NCBI RefSeq assembly: GCF_003815975.1
Contig: NZ_CP033932.1
Span: 1,775,001-1,839,000, forward strand
From: Chryseobacterium bernardetii
GTDB lineage: Bacteria > Bacteroidota > Bacteroidia > Flavobacteriales > Weeksellaceae
Length of the DNA stretch: 64,000 nucleotides
Direction: 5' to 3'
Shown here: positions 7,770 to 16,857 of the stretch, one piece after another
Layout: each line of letters begins with the position of its first letter
Position numbering within the stretch: position 1 is the first letter of the stretch
The notes under the pieces: generated by a model
The model's database searches: none
What the model was told of the DNA's origin: nothing
What the model saw: only the letters and a program-made list of their open reading frames with translations
Position numbers and translations under genes: made by a program

Positions 7770-10700
7770 TTACAGATAAATGATCTGCGTTTTCAGAACT
7801 TTTTTGCCCAGTCTTTCAAGAATATTTTTGTAGCCCTGTACCTGTTCTTCATCCTTATCTTTCTGCTCACCGGTTTTAAAATCTACAATAATATAGCCTT
7901 CTTCACTTTTTAGAATACGGTCAGGTCTTGAGATATAACTTTCCCCATTTTCAGAGATCATAATATCCTTTTCATTGATAACTTCCCACTTTTCATCAAA
8001 GAATTCCGAATATGTTTTGACAATCTCCTGTAGAGTGATTTGTATTTCATTCTTTTCTTCCAGGGTAATCTGACCTTCCAGGGCATAGCCTTCCAATACT
8101 TTGTTAATATCTTTTTCAGTATTGATCTTAGACAAAAGCTCATGCACAAAAAGCCCGATTCTTACTTTTTCGTTTCGAACCTGATAGTTCTTAGATGGAG
8201 TGGCGATTTTGATGGAAGTACTCTTTTCATTAACGTTTTTCAGATTCTGAATATTCTGCGTTTTAAAAGAAGAGGTCTTCGTTTTTGAATGTTTTTTTAG
8301 CATATCAGGCTTCACCTCATACAGATCAAATGAATCTGCATTTTCAGTGTTTTTAGTCTGAATAAATTCTAAAAGCTCAAGATTATTCGAAGTTTTATTA
8401 GCTTTCTGAAGATAAAAAAATAACTGCTCAACAGGCCTTGTTGTTGCTACATACTGTAAACACAGCCTGTCAATAAGATTTTTATATGAATTTTTCTTAT
8501 TGAATTTTTGAATTTCCTCATCATACACTTCAAGATTCTTACTGAACTGATTAATGTTGACTGATTTTAAGGCATCACTTTCATTTGTCTCAAACCAGTT
8601 GGTAAATTCACTATCCCGGTTCTTGTTCATCATAGGAATAAAAACAATAGGGAATTCCAGCCCTTTAGATTTGTGGATAGTCATGATCTGGATAGCATCA
8701 ATATTTTCCGAAGCCTGAATAGTGTAGGACGATGCCTCTTCATCCCAGTATTTTAAAAATTCTTTGGTACTTGCACCTGCATTTTGAGTAAAATTGAAAA
8801 GCATTTCCAAAAAGTTCATCAGGAAATCCGTTTCCTTATTTTCTACTGAAAATTCATTGATATAATACTCTATAAAATTATACAGGTTGAATCGTGGAAA
8901 ATGATCCTGTTTCAGCTGTAGAGAATATTTCTCCTGTATAAACTGAAGAATTTCTTCGTGGGTTTCAATATCCAGAATCTCTTTCATTTCCAGTGTAAAA
9001 TCTGCCATGTGAATTTTCCCCAAAGTATTCAGATAATACATCATCATAATAAGACAGGGTTTGTTCTTCGGGTTAATTTCCCATCTTAAAAACTCAATGA
9101 CCGCTTTTAAGGTGTTGGAAAGTTCCAATGTCAGACCTTTATCAGAAATGGTTTTAATATTGGTTTCCTCGCCATGATAATTCACCTTTAAATTTCCAAG
9201 CTTCTGGGAATAGCTGAAAATATCAAAATTTCCACGGCACAGGATGGTAATATCTGAGAACTTAAATCCATTATCCAGACATTCCTGGATATCTTTCCTC
9301 ATGCTCTCTGATGTATCATCATAAAACTCTTCATTGGTAAGATTTTCGATCAGGTTTACTTTTACACGTCCTTCAATTTTAGATTTAGGTGTCTGCTCAG
9401 CATCTGCGCCAAAGATATTTTTATGCTCCTCTTCCAATTCCAGAGAATGATACTGGTACAGCTCATTGTTGAACTGCACAATGTTTCTGGCGCTTCTCCA
9501 GTTGTCCTTAAGAATAAGGAGATCTGCTTCCTTGGGAGAAAATTCTTTTTTGTTAATGATATCCAGCATCAGTTTACTTTCCCCGCCACGGAACCTGTAG
9601 ATACTCTGTTTTGGGTCTCCTACAAGGGTAAATGAAGTATATTCTGTGGAAACACTATGATCCCTCAGCGGAACAAAGTTCTGCCATTGCAGCTCGGAGG
9701 TATCCTGAAATTCATCAAAGAAATAATGCTGAAACTGTGCCCCTACCTTTTCATAAATAAAAGCAGAAGGTTCATTTTTAAGATTCTCATTGATAAGAAT
9801 ATTAAATTTTGATAATAGTACAAGGTCATTCTCTTCCTCAATTTTCTTCAGCTCATCCTGAATATCCTTATTTACCTTCAAAGGAAGAAGGGCAGATAGA
9901 ACCTTTTCTTTTTTCTGGGTTTCAATATACAGAAGAATAAGTTTCATTCTGTTTTCAATCAGCTGATCCAGAATTTCAAAAATTTCGGCTTCTTTATGTT
10001 TTGATTTTGAAGAAGCTCCTTTTCTGTAATTGTTGATGACAGACTCCTCCTGTGTAGTAGGAAAAGGAAAACCAGCTCTTTTCTGTTGGTAGAAATCAAT
10101 TACTTTGATAAAGAACCCACCTATTCCGTTTTTTCCCTGGGCAAAATCTTCAATTTCAATATTCCTGGATTTGAATAATTCAATAGAGTTGGCAGCAAGT
10201 TCTGCAGCCTGTTTTTTGTTCAGAACAATCTCCTTGCGAAGTGCGTTTTTGATGTTTTCATAATTGGTGTCATCAAAACGATCATTGTTTTTCAGGTGTT
10301 CATAGTGAATATCTTTTACAAACTCCTTTGCAGAGTCATAAAGATTTTTGTTAAGATTAATTCTTTCATTATTTTCGAGACTGTAATCCACATAATCCAT
10401 GAAAGAGTTGGAGATGGTTTCATTCTCACCAATCTGATCCAGCATTTTATCCACTGCTTCAATCAGGAATGGTTCAGCTTCAATTTCCAGATTGAAATTT
10501 TTTGCCAGCCCTAACTCATAAGAAAAGCTTCTTACCAGCCTGGAGTTAAAACGGTCAATCGTTCCGATATTTAAAGTAGAATAGTTATGAAGAATATGAT
10601 CTAATAACCTTTTAGACCGCTGATGCAGATCATCAATAGTAATTTTTAATCCTTCCTCTTCAAAAGTCTTCTGAATATTTTTAAGATCAGCATTCTCTGC

Positions 10701-10910
10701 ATAATTACTGGCTGAGAAATTTCCGAGCCACGATAAAATTCTTTCTTTCATCTCGTTGGCAGCCTTATTGGTAAAGGTTAGAGCAAGAATATTCCTGATC
10801 GATTGCTGTTGATTAGGATAACGAAGACAGATCATCAGAAGCCGCTGAACCAGGGCATATGTTTTCCCGGAACCGGCAGAAGCATTGATGACTGTATAAG
10901 AATTTTGCAT
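7770..10910 (-). CDS. AddA/RecB-like UvrD-family helicase-nuclease
   Basis: This 1046-residue cytoplasmic enzyme is of the type that resects double-strand breaks for RecA. The Walker A motif ASAGSGKT (residues 10-17) opens a superfamily 1A helicase. Motif Ia is LTFTNKAANEMKERI, motif II FFDEFQDTSELQW, motif III VGDPKQSIYRFRGG, and motif V/VI IMTIHKSKGLEFPIVF then YVATTRPVEQL. The C-terminal ~150 residues hold a RecB-type PD-(D/E)XK nuclease with SRPDRIL and IIVDFKTGEQ. Its length and fold match AddA or RecB-type subunits. No AddB-type partner is adjacent: the upstream neighbours are on the other strand. The N-terminus begins right at the nucleotide-binding motif, supporting this start. Confidence 0.9.
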   Translation of the reverse strand: MQNSYTVINASAGSGKTYALVQRLLMICLRYPNQQQSIRNILALTFTNKAANEMKERILSWLGNFSASNYAENADLKNIQKTFEEEGLKITIDDLHQRSKRLLDHILHNYSTLNIGTIDRFNSRLVRSFSYELGLAKNFNLEIEAEPFLIEAVDKMLDQIGENETISNSFMDYVDYSLENNERINLNKNLYDSAKEFVKDIHYEHLKNNDRFDDTNYENIKNALRKEIVLNKKQAAELAANSIELFKSRNIEIEDFAQGKNGIGGFFIKVIDFYQQKRAGFPFPTTQEESVINNYRKGASSKSKHKEAEIFEILDQLIENRMKLILLYIETQKKEKVLSALLPLKVNKDIQDELKKIEEENDLVLLSKFNILINENLKNEPSAFIYEKVGAQFQHYFFDEFQDTSELQWQNFVPLRDHSVSTEYTSFTLVGDPKQSIYRFRGGESKLMLDIINKKEFSPKEADLLILKDNWRSARNIVQFNNELYQYHSLELEEEHKNIFGADAEQTPKSKIEGRVKVNLIENLTNEEFYDDTSESMRKDIQECLDNGFKFSDITILCRGNFDIFSYSQKLGNLKVNYHGEETNIKTISDKGLTLELSNTLKAVIEFLRWEINPKNKPCLIMMMYYLNTLGKIHMADFTLEMKEILDIETHEEILQFIQEKYSLQLKQDHFPRFNLYNFIEYYINEFSVENKETDFLMNFLEMLFNFTQNAGASTKEFLKYWDEEASSYTIQASENIDAIQIMTIHKSKGLEFPIVFIPMMNKNRDSEFTNWFETNESDALKSVNINQFSKNLEVYDEEIQKFNKKNSYKNLIDRLCLQYVATTRPVEQLFFYLQKANKTSNNLELLEFIQTKNTENADSFDLYEVKPDMLKKHSKTKTSSFKTQNIQNLKNVNEKSTSIKIATPSKNYQVRNEKVRIGLFVHELLSKINTEKDINKVLEGYALEGQITLEEKNEIQITLQEIVKTYSEFFDEKWEVINEKDIMISENGESYISRPDRILKSEEGYIIVDFKTGEQKDKDEEQVQGYKNILERLGKKVLKTQIIYL

Positions 10911-11092
10911 TGCTAAAAGAGAATTGAGACTGCAAGTTAGCTAAAATTTAAAAGAAAATTTAACAATTCAATCCGCCTATTTAACAGTTTCGGCAGCAAA
11001 AGGCAGAAAGAAATATTAAAAGGCGTTAATGGTGGTTAAACTTATGCTATAATGTAAAAATAATTTTAGCTTTGCTCTATAAAAAATAATCC

Positions 11093-11893
11093 GTGAAATT
11101 CAAACTACTTCTTTTTCTATCTCTGATTTTCTTCAGCTATGCATTCTCGCAGCAAAAGATATCAGGGCTTGTTACAGATAACAGTAATATCAATATTAAT
11201 CCTGTACTAATCATCAATATTTCAAAAAATACCTCTGTATTAAGTGACGCTTCAGGGAAATTCATGATAGATGCCGGTGAAAATGACGAAATAAGAGCCG
11301 TAAAAGAAGGATATTACCGTGCGGGTAAAAAAATTTCGAAAGAAGATTTCAATACGCCGGTGCTGATGATCCTCCAAAAGGCTGAGATCCAGATTCCGGA
11401 AGTAAAAATAGCTTTTAAACCTACAGGAAATCTTGAAAAAGACAGTAAGCGTCTTAATGAGTCCCAAAAGCTAAGGTCTTTAAAATCGGATATGTCAAAA
11501 TATATGCGAACACCTTTAAACGAGCCTTTACCTGACAAATCCATTTCTAAAACCTTTACAGGTCCCGATTATAAGGTAGGACAGGTAGATGTTTTGGGAG
11601 TTATTGGTGAAATTGCTAATTTATTTAATAAAGCAACAAAGCCGAAGATTACAAAAGCAAACTATATAGAATTTCAGGATTTTATGATACGGCTTAAAAA
11701 TGAAGTAAATTTAGATTTCCTTAGGAAATATGGGATGGGAGATGAACAGATTGATGCATTTTTACTGTATGCGGAAGAAACGAGATATCTTTCCAAAAAA
11801 TTCAGAAAAGACTTTAATAAAGATGTGCTGAAATTTGAACTGCAGGTAGCTTTTGCTGAATACCGCAAATTAAATAAGCTTGATACCCAATAA
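11093..11893 (+). CDS. Exported CarboxypepD_reg-like domain protein A
   Basis: The start is GTG at 11093; the translation opens directly into a signal peptide (MKFKLLLFLSLIFFSYAFSQQ). Residues ~22-95 form a carboxypeptidase-regulatory-like beta-sandwich: KISGLVTDNS, then TSVLSDASGKFMIDAGENDEI and VLMILQKAEIQIPEV. The remaining 170 residues are a family-specific helical part with DFLRKYGMGDEQIDAFLLYAEE. There is no TonB barrel, so this is a stand-alone periplasmic or outer-membrane-associated protein. TAGCTTTG (11067-11074) matches a -7 element. The next gene has the same architecture 30 bp downstream, so the two look like an ancient tandem duplication. The function is unknown. Confidence 0.75.
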   Translation: MKFKLLLFLSLIFFSYAFSQQKISGLVTDNSNININPVLIINISKNTSVLSDASGKFMIDAGENDEIRAVKEGYYRAGKKISKEDFNTPVLMILQKAEIQIPEVKIAFKPTGNLEKDSKRLNESQKLRSLKSDMSKYMRTPLNEPLPDKSISKTFTGPDYKVGQVDVLGVIGEIANLFNKATKPKITKANYIEFQDFMIRLKNEVNLDFLRKYGMGDEQIDAFLLYAEETRYLSKKFRKDFNKDVLKFELQVAFAEYRKLNKLDTQ

Positions 11894-11923
11894 ATAAAAG
11901 TTTTTTAAAAGATAAAAGTACAA

Positions 11924-12736
11924 TTGAACTATAATTTCACAAATATCATCATTACATACTGGGAAAAAGGATTTCTTTTCCTTATACTTTTGTGCACCAG
12001 CCTCTTGTTTTCCCAACAGACGGTATCCGGAAGAATTATTGATGAAAATGGGGAAAGTTTAAGTGCTGTAACCATTGTTAATATAAATACGGATAAAAAA
12101 GTATACTCCAACTCTCAGGGAATGTTTGCCATTGAGGCCAATCCTAATGATGAACTGAGGTTTGTAAAACAAGATTTCAGGAGAGTTTCCAGACGGGTTC
12201 TTGCAGATGGGGTTAACGCTCAATTGCTGATAACTCTTTTTCAGATTCCCAAAGATGTTGGAGAAGTGAAAATTGTAAAGAAGTTATCCGGGGATCTGGA
12301 ACAGGATTCCAGAATTGTAGCGAAGGTGGATAAAGGAGAACAGGTAAAGCAGGCTGTTGGTCTTCCGGAACCTGTGGGGAAAATGAGGGAGAAGCCTGCT
12401 GAAGTGAAAAGTATTCTTTTACCTATACTGCTTGGAAATCTTAATGTACAGGGAGTTTATGATCTGATAAGCGGGAAGGCAAGGAGGCAGAAAAGACAAT
12501 ACAGATATGACGACCTGCAGGAACATATTACCTGGGTTAGAAGCAGGGTAGAAGATGATTATTTTGTAAAAGCTGGAATTCCGGCAGATAAAATTTCAGA
12601 ATTCATTGAATTTTCATTTTCAGCAAAACCTCAGGTTAGAACATATGTGAAAGCCAGAAATCTGTCAGGTGTCCTATTGAGAATGGAAGAAGTTATCCCG
12701 GTTTTTATTGAAAGATTAAATAACAGGCACAAATAA
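11924..12736 (+). CDS. Exported CarboxypepD_reg-like domain protein B
   Basis: The only plausible initiator is TTG at 11924; the next in-frame Met is past the signal peptide. The 270-residue product has an export signal (FLFLILLCTSLLFSQQ). The same beta-sandwich as its neighbour follows (TVSGRIIDENGESLSAVTIVN, in part, and SNSQGMFAIEANPNDELRFV). The helical C-terminal half ends with ADKISEFIEFSFSAKP. The shared order of domains and the parallel motifs (GDLEQDS here, GNLEKDS next door) show paralogy. The 30-bp gap suggests co-transcription. Use of GTG and TTG starts in a row hints at deliberately low translation, which is inference. The function is unknown. Confidence 0.72.
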   Translation: MNYNFTNIIITYWEKGFLFLILLCTSLLFSQQTVSGRIIDENGESLSAVTIVNINTDKKVYSNSQGMFAIEANPNDELRFVKQDFRRVSRRVLADGVNAQLLITLFQIPKDVGEVKIVKKLSGDLEQDSRIVAKVDKGEQVKQAVGLPEPVGKMREKPAEVKSILLPILLGNLNVQGVYDLISGKARRQKRQYRYDDLQEHITWVRSRVEDDYFVKAGIPADKISEFIEFSFSAKPQVRTYVKARNLSGVLLRMEEVIPVFIERLNNRHK

Positions 12737-12827
12737 AATTAAGCTTCTTAAATGTTAAGAAAATCTTAAAATTTTGGAATGAAAATTGCTGCAATAATCT
12801 CATAATCAAATCAAAATCACGAATTTT

Positions 12828-13562
12828 ATGAATAAGAATATTATTGCGGTGGCGGTAGGAGCTTTGGGATTTGTTCTGGGCCTCGGTTTTTTAGGAAATG
12901 CAATCAAAAACAGAAATAAATCTGAAAATACGATCTCTGTAACAGGCTTGGGAACCAAGCAATTTACGTCTGACCTGATTACCTGGTCCGGCAGTTTTTC
13001 AAAGAATAATCCGGATCTGAAATCAGCTTATGATGAATTGGCTTTGGATAGAAAGGTGATTAATGATTATCTGATTTCAAAAGGAATAAAACAAAACGAG
13101 ATTGTATTTTCTTCCGTAGATATTCAGAAGCAGTTCAGAAGTTATAATGATTCCAATGGAAACTATGTGCAGGGGGAATTTTCCGGTTATAATCTTACTC
13201 AAAGTGTATCTATAGAAAGTAAGGAAGTAGGTAAAATTGAAAACTTATCAAGAAATATCACTGAAATTATCAACCGTGGAATTGAATTTACTTCTTCTTC
13301 TCCTTCCTATTTTTATACAAAACTGGCTACGGTAAAACAGGAAATGATCGCCAGTGCAACAAAAGATGCTAAAGAAAGAGCTGAAAAAATTGCTGAAAAC
13401 TCCGGTAGCAGCTTAGGGAATCTTAAAAAGGCAACAATGGGTGTTATTCAGATCACGGCTCCCAACTCAAACGAAGATTATTCCTACGGCGGGACATTCA
13501 ATACTTCTTCTAAAGAAAAAGAAGCAAGCATCACTATAAAATTAGAATACGAAGTAAATTAA
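12828..13562 (+). CDS. SIMPL (DUF541) domain protein
   Basis: The 244-residue product has one N-terminal membrane or signal segment (IIAVAVGALGFVLGLGFLGNAI). A SIMPL domain follows: NTISVTGLGTKQFTSDLITWSG, in part, then DYLISKGIKQNEIVFSSVDIQ and a C-terminal KDAKERAEKIAENSGSSLG helix. SIMPL proteins are periplasmic oligomers of uncertain function, linked in other bacteria to oxidative stress and envelope maintenance. The ATG at 12828 puts the hydrophobic segment at the N-terminus. It is followed by a bidirectional terminator shared with the convergent GNAT gene. Confidence 0.85.
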   Translation: MNKNIIAVAVGALGFVLGLGFLGNAIKNRNKSENTISVTGLGTKQFTSDLITWSGSFSKNNPDLKSAYDELALDRKVINDYLISKGIKQNEIVFSSVDIQKQFRSYNDSNGNYVQGEFSGYNLTQSVSIESKEVGKIENLSRNITEIINRGIEFTSSSPSYFYTKLATVKQEMIASATKDAKERAEKIAENSGSSLGNLKKATMGVIQITAPNSNEDYSYGGTFNTSSKEKEASITIKLEYEVN

Positions 13563-13630
13563 ATGATAATTTTTTAGCCAGTGGTTAACTCTTTTATTCA
13601 AATAACCTTTCGCTCACGATAAAAAAATAA

Positions 13631-13650
13631 CGCCGGAAAATATTCCGGCG
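13631..13650. terminator. Bidirectional terminator
   Basis: CGCCGGAA (13631-13638) pairs with TTCCGGCG (13643-13650). A run of A on the left and T-rich sequence on the right serve the converging transcripts on both strands. Confidence 0.88.
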
Positions 13651-13658
13651 TACTTATT

Positions 13659-14171
13659 TTAATGATAAACAATATCACAGATTTCAGTTTTAAGCTCCTC
13701 TACATTTTCAGGAGAATAATTGGCCAATAACCATAAGTTTAGAGACTGTTTTCCTTCTCCATAACTTGGCTGTATATGGGTAGTATCAATCAGACTGAAG
13801 CTATTTCTTTGGTAGAAAGAATAGCGTCTTTTAGCATCATCATTCAGGTCTTCAGGTTCAATTTCCAGAATAATTCTCGGATAGTTTTCCAATAGGTGCT
13901 GCATGATATTGGATCCTAGTTTCTTGCTTCTGAATGCCTCAAATACTTCAAAATGTTCTACAAAAACAAATGAGCTCAGTTCCCATAAGATGAGGTAGCC
14001 TATTGATTCGGAATCATGAAGTATAGACATAAATTTTACTTTCGGATTGGAAAATAAATCCAGAAACTGTTCTTTACCTCGTTGCTCGTCTACAGGAAAG
14101 GTATTGGTATAAGAAGTATAGATTTCCTGAATTCTATAATCTTCAGCAGAAGTAATTGGTAAAAATTCCAT
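13659..14171 (-). CDS. GNAT family N-acetyltransferase
   Basis: The 170-residue product carries the acetyl-CoA-binding part of a GNAT fold: the strand FVFVEHFEVFEAFRSKKLGS contains the R/Q-x-x-G/A-like loop (FRSKKLGS), followed by helix NIMQHLLENY. The strand IILEIEPEDLNDDAKRRYSF and then YQRNSFSLIDT follow, typical of the C-terminal half. The substrate cannot be read from the sequence; it could be a small molecule or a protein N-terminus. It is the last gene of a minus-strand run and starts 2 bp after the PspC-like stop codon, so it is translated from the same mRNA. It ends at the bidirectional hairpin. Confidence 0.85.
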   Translation of the reverse strand: MEFLPITSAEDYRIQEIYTSYTNTFPVDEQRGKEQFLDLFSNPKVKFMSILHDSESIGYLILWELSSFVFVEHFEVFEAFRSKKLGSNIMQHLLENYPRIILEIEPEDLNDDAKRRYSFYQRNSFSLIDTTHIQPSYGEGKQSLNLWLLANYSPENVEELKTEICDIVYH

Positions 14172-14173
14172 AA

Positions 14174-14395
14174 TTATAAATCAAAGACACTTGGTCTTCT
14201 TGTGATAAAAATATCTTTAATCCACAAAGTGAATGCCAAACCCAGATAGATCAGAAAGAAAAAACCGGCTGTAGCAAAAGTAGAATAAATAAAGAAGATC
14301 CTTAATTTGGAAACTGGAATTCCCAGCTTGGCACCTGTTCTCGTCAGTACACCAAACCATTCTCTTTCCATTTTATGGCGGATATTACTTAGCAT
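14174..14395 (-). CDS. PspC-like small membrane protein
   Basis: The 73-residue product contains the PspC-type core: a short amphipathic start with GVLTRTGAKLGIPVSKLR, then one or two hydrophobic segments (FFIYSTFATAGFFFLIYLGL) and a polar end. PspC proteins in other bacteria sit in the inner membrane and take part in envelope stress responses. The flavobacterial versions are often annotated as transcriptional regulators without evidence. It is separated from DUF2851 by 1 bp and from the GNAT gene by 2 bp, so it belongs to that operon. The function here is inferred from the family only. Confidence 0.75.
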   Translation of the reverse strand: MLSNIRHKMEREWFGVLTRTGAKLGIPVSKLRIFFIYSTFATAGFFFLIYLGLAFTLWIKDIFITRRPSVFDL

Positions 14396-14396
14396 T

Positions 14397-15656
14397 TCAA
14401 GATTCTTTTAAAAGTTTAAATCCAATACTGCAAGTTAAGCAATTTTTTTCGTCACATGAATTTTTATAGTGATAAATCAGACTCTGGCTTTCCATGGCGT
14501 TGGTGACAGATATTCCAAGATCTTTCCAGCTCTGTATTAAAGAATTTTTTTCAGCAGGAATATTCTGATAAAGGTCTATAATCTTATCTACAATTTCTTC
14601 ACTGTGGTATTTATGATAAACATACTTTAAAGGAAGAATGGTATTCAGAATAATGAGATCAATAAAACCCTTTGTTAACGTTTTAGGCTGTACTTTGGAA
14701 ATTGTTCCGAAATTAAAATGACAATCCCAGTATTCAGAAGCTTTTACAGATTTAAAAATATTATACAGTTCATCAATATGCTCTGCTTCCATAATTTTTG
14801 AAAATAGATTTTGTTGCCGGTAGAGATCAGCCAGCTGAGACAAACGTATTGTCGGAAAATTTGGTGGGCGTAATCTTAAAAATTTAGGATGAAATATCAG
14901 ATCCGAAAGTTTAAATTTTGCTTTAAGAAAATCAAATTCCCGTTTCCATATTTTCATTTGTCCATCTTCAGGGCTAGTAAGCCATCCTGAGATTCCGAAC
15001 AACAGTGCTTCAAGTTGCAGAGGATTCTGACGGATCTTGTTGATAATACCATAATCCACACTTTCTGCAATCTGTCTGAAGATATAGGCATTCACTTTTA
15101 GCCCGAAAGAATAAGAAAGACTGTGGAATAAAACAGTTTCAAAATTATTTTTATAAAGAACTAAACTTTGCTCAAATTCAGCAGATTTTTCTTCCAGTTT
15201 TTTCAGAATATTTCCTTCATGAAAATTTACCGGAATTTTATCTTTGCTAAAAATACTCTCACAGGCAATAAACTGATTGCCATTAATTAATCTTTCATAT
15301 TTCCAGATTATATTTTCGTCAATATAATGTTTAAGTTCAAGAGTGGGAACTTTCTGATCCGAGAGTTGGCTAATTTCAATGTCATGCTGAAAAACAACGT
15401 GAAGAATAATATTCTGGTAATTCGGATCCTGGGAGTGATTATGGAAAATCCAGTCCGAAGAACGGATGTGCAGTTCTATATTTCCGGCGAGAACCAAACC
15501 GTTGATTTTGATTTTTGAATCTAGGAAATCCGGGCCGGCATCTTTGTTCCATTTTCCGAATTGTATGATCTCAACGGGATTTCCTTCAATATCCTTGAAG
15601 TCAAAATATTTGAAAACCTTATAGTTCCAAAGATATTGAAGTAATTTTTCCGTCAT
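14397..15656 (-). CDS. DUF2851 family protein
   Basis: The 419-residue cytoplasmic product has the diagnostic DUF2851 N-terminal block: FGKWNKDAGPDFLDSKIKI, AGNIELHIRSSDWIFHNHSQ and NIILHVVFQHD. These conserved Asp, Glu and His residues suggest a metal- or nucleic-acid-related fold, but no function is established to my knowledge. The C-terminal region ends with a cysteine cluster (CDEKNCLTCSIG) that could bind zinc. It lies 27 bp after bshA on the same strand, and the PspC-like gene follows immediately. The order bshA-DUF2851-PspC is worth comparing across flavobacteria. Confidence 0.85.
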   Translation of the reverse strand: MTEKLLQYLWNYKVFKYFDFKDIEGNPVEIIQFGKWNKDAGPDFLDSKIKINGLVLAGNIELHIRSSDWIFHNHSQDPNYQNIILHVVFQHDIEISQLSDQKVPTLELKHYIDENIIWKYERLINGNQFIACESIFSKDKIPVNFHEGNILKKLEEKSAEFEQSLVLYKNNFETVLFHSLSYSFGLKVNAYIFRQIAESVDYGIINKIRQNPLQLEALLFGISGWLTSPEDGQMKIWKREFDFLKAKFKLSDLIFHPKFLRLRPPNFPTIRLSQLADLYRQQNLFSKIMEAEHIDELYNIFKSVKASEYWDCHFNFGTISKVQPKTLTKGFIDLIILNTILPLKYVYHKYHSEEIVDKIIDLYQNIPAEKNSLIQSWKDLGISVTNAMESQSLIYHYKNSCDEKNCLTCSIGFKLLKES

Positions 15657-15683
15657 AGTGTGACAATAAATATAATAGAAATA

Positions 15684-16832
15684 TTATACTTTTGTCAACT
15701 CTTTTTTAAAATTTTCTATAGTTGTTCTATACATTTTCTCATATATAGGAAGAATATTTTTTAAATCGAATTTTATAGCCTGTTCTTTCGCATTTTTTTT
15801 CATTTTGGCTAAAAGTTCTTCATTGCTTAATAGCTTGATCGTATAGTTGCTCATAGCTTCTACATTTCCAATTTCTGCTAAATATCCTGTTTCTCCCTGA
15901 ATATTTACTTCAGGAATCCCGCCAGCATTTGAGCTGATAACCGGAGTATAAGCTGCCATTGCTTCCAATGCTGCCAGACCAAAGCTTTCCTGTTCCGAAG
16001 GAAGTAAAAATACATCAGAAAGCTGAAGGATCTTATAAAGGTCATTTACTTTCCCCAGAAGACGGATTTTTGAAATAAGATCCGGGTTTTCTTCAAGGAA
16101 CTGATTTATCTTTTCCATATCTGGACCTTCACCAATGATGATAAGCTTGGATTTTACCTTTTTCTCAACATTTTTAAAGATTTGCAACACCTCATCCACA
16201 CGTTTTACAGGACGAAGATTCGATACATGGATCAGAATTTTTTCATCAGGATTGGCAAACTGGGTTCTCTGGCATTCCGTACAATCATCAAATTCAGAAT
16301 TATCAATAAAGTTGGTAATCACCTGGATTTCTTTTTTGATATTAAAGAACTGAAGGGTATCCTTTTTCAGGCTTTCAGAAACCGAAGTAATGGCATCTGA
16401 CCGATTGATAGAAAATTCCACTGCATGTTTATAACTCGGATGCTGACCTACAAGGGTAATATCTGTCCCGTGAAGAGTCGTTACCAAAGGAATATCATTA
16501 TTGTCTTCCTGTAACATCTGCTTAGCGGTAAATGCTGCATATGCATAAGGAATGGCATAATGAGCATGTAGCAGGTCCAGCTTATAAAGATTAACAACCC
16601 TGTAGATCATAGAGCTCAACGCAATATCATAAGGCTGATATTGGAAAAGCGGATAGGTTTGAACATTTACTCTGTGAAAAAAAATATTCGGATTGGTAAT
16701 GTCTAATCTTGCAGGAAGGGCAGAGCTGATGAAGTGTACTTCATATCCTTTATTGGCAAGGGACATCCCCAGTTCTGTTGCTACAATTCCGCTTCCACCA
16801 TAGGTAGGATAGCAAAGTATGCCTATTTTCAT
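15684..16832 (-). CDS. bshA: N-acetyl-alpha-D-glucosaminyl L-malate synthase
   Basis: This is the first enzyme of bacillithiol synthesis: it joins GlcNAc from UDP-GlcNAc to L-malate. The 382-residue GT-B, GT4 glycosyltransferase begins MKIGILCYPTYGGSGIVATE, the BshA-specific glycine loop. DLLHAHYAIPYAYAA and TLHGTDITLVGQ follow in the N-terminal domain. In the C-terminal domain HVSNLRPVKRVDEV is followed by FLLPSEQESFGLAALEAMA, with the E-x7-E donor-binding motif. It is cytoplasmic. Its start is 25 bp behind the GH3 gene, implying one transcript. The other bsh genes are not in the window. Confidence 0.95.
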   Translation of the reverse strand: MKIGILCYPTYGGSGIVATELGMSLANKGYEVHFISSALPARLDITNPNIFFHRVNVQTYPLFQYQPYDIALSSMIYRVVNLYKLDLLHAHYAIPYAYAAFTAKQMLQEDNNDIPLVTTLHGTDITLVGQHPSYKHAVEFSINRSDAITSVSESLKKDTLQFFNIKKEIQVITNFIDNSEFDDCTECQRTQFANPDEKILIHVSNLRPVKRVDEVLQIFKNVEKKVKSKLIIIGEGPDMEKINQFLEENPDLISKIRLLGKVNDLYKILQLSDVFLLPSEQESFGLAALEAMAAYTPVISSNAGGIPEVNIQGETGYLAEIGNVEAMSNYTIKLLSNEELLAKMKKNAKEQAIKFDLKNILPIYEKMYRTTIENFKKELTKV

Positions 16833-16857
16833 TAGATTATTGTTGTTTTGATGTTGT

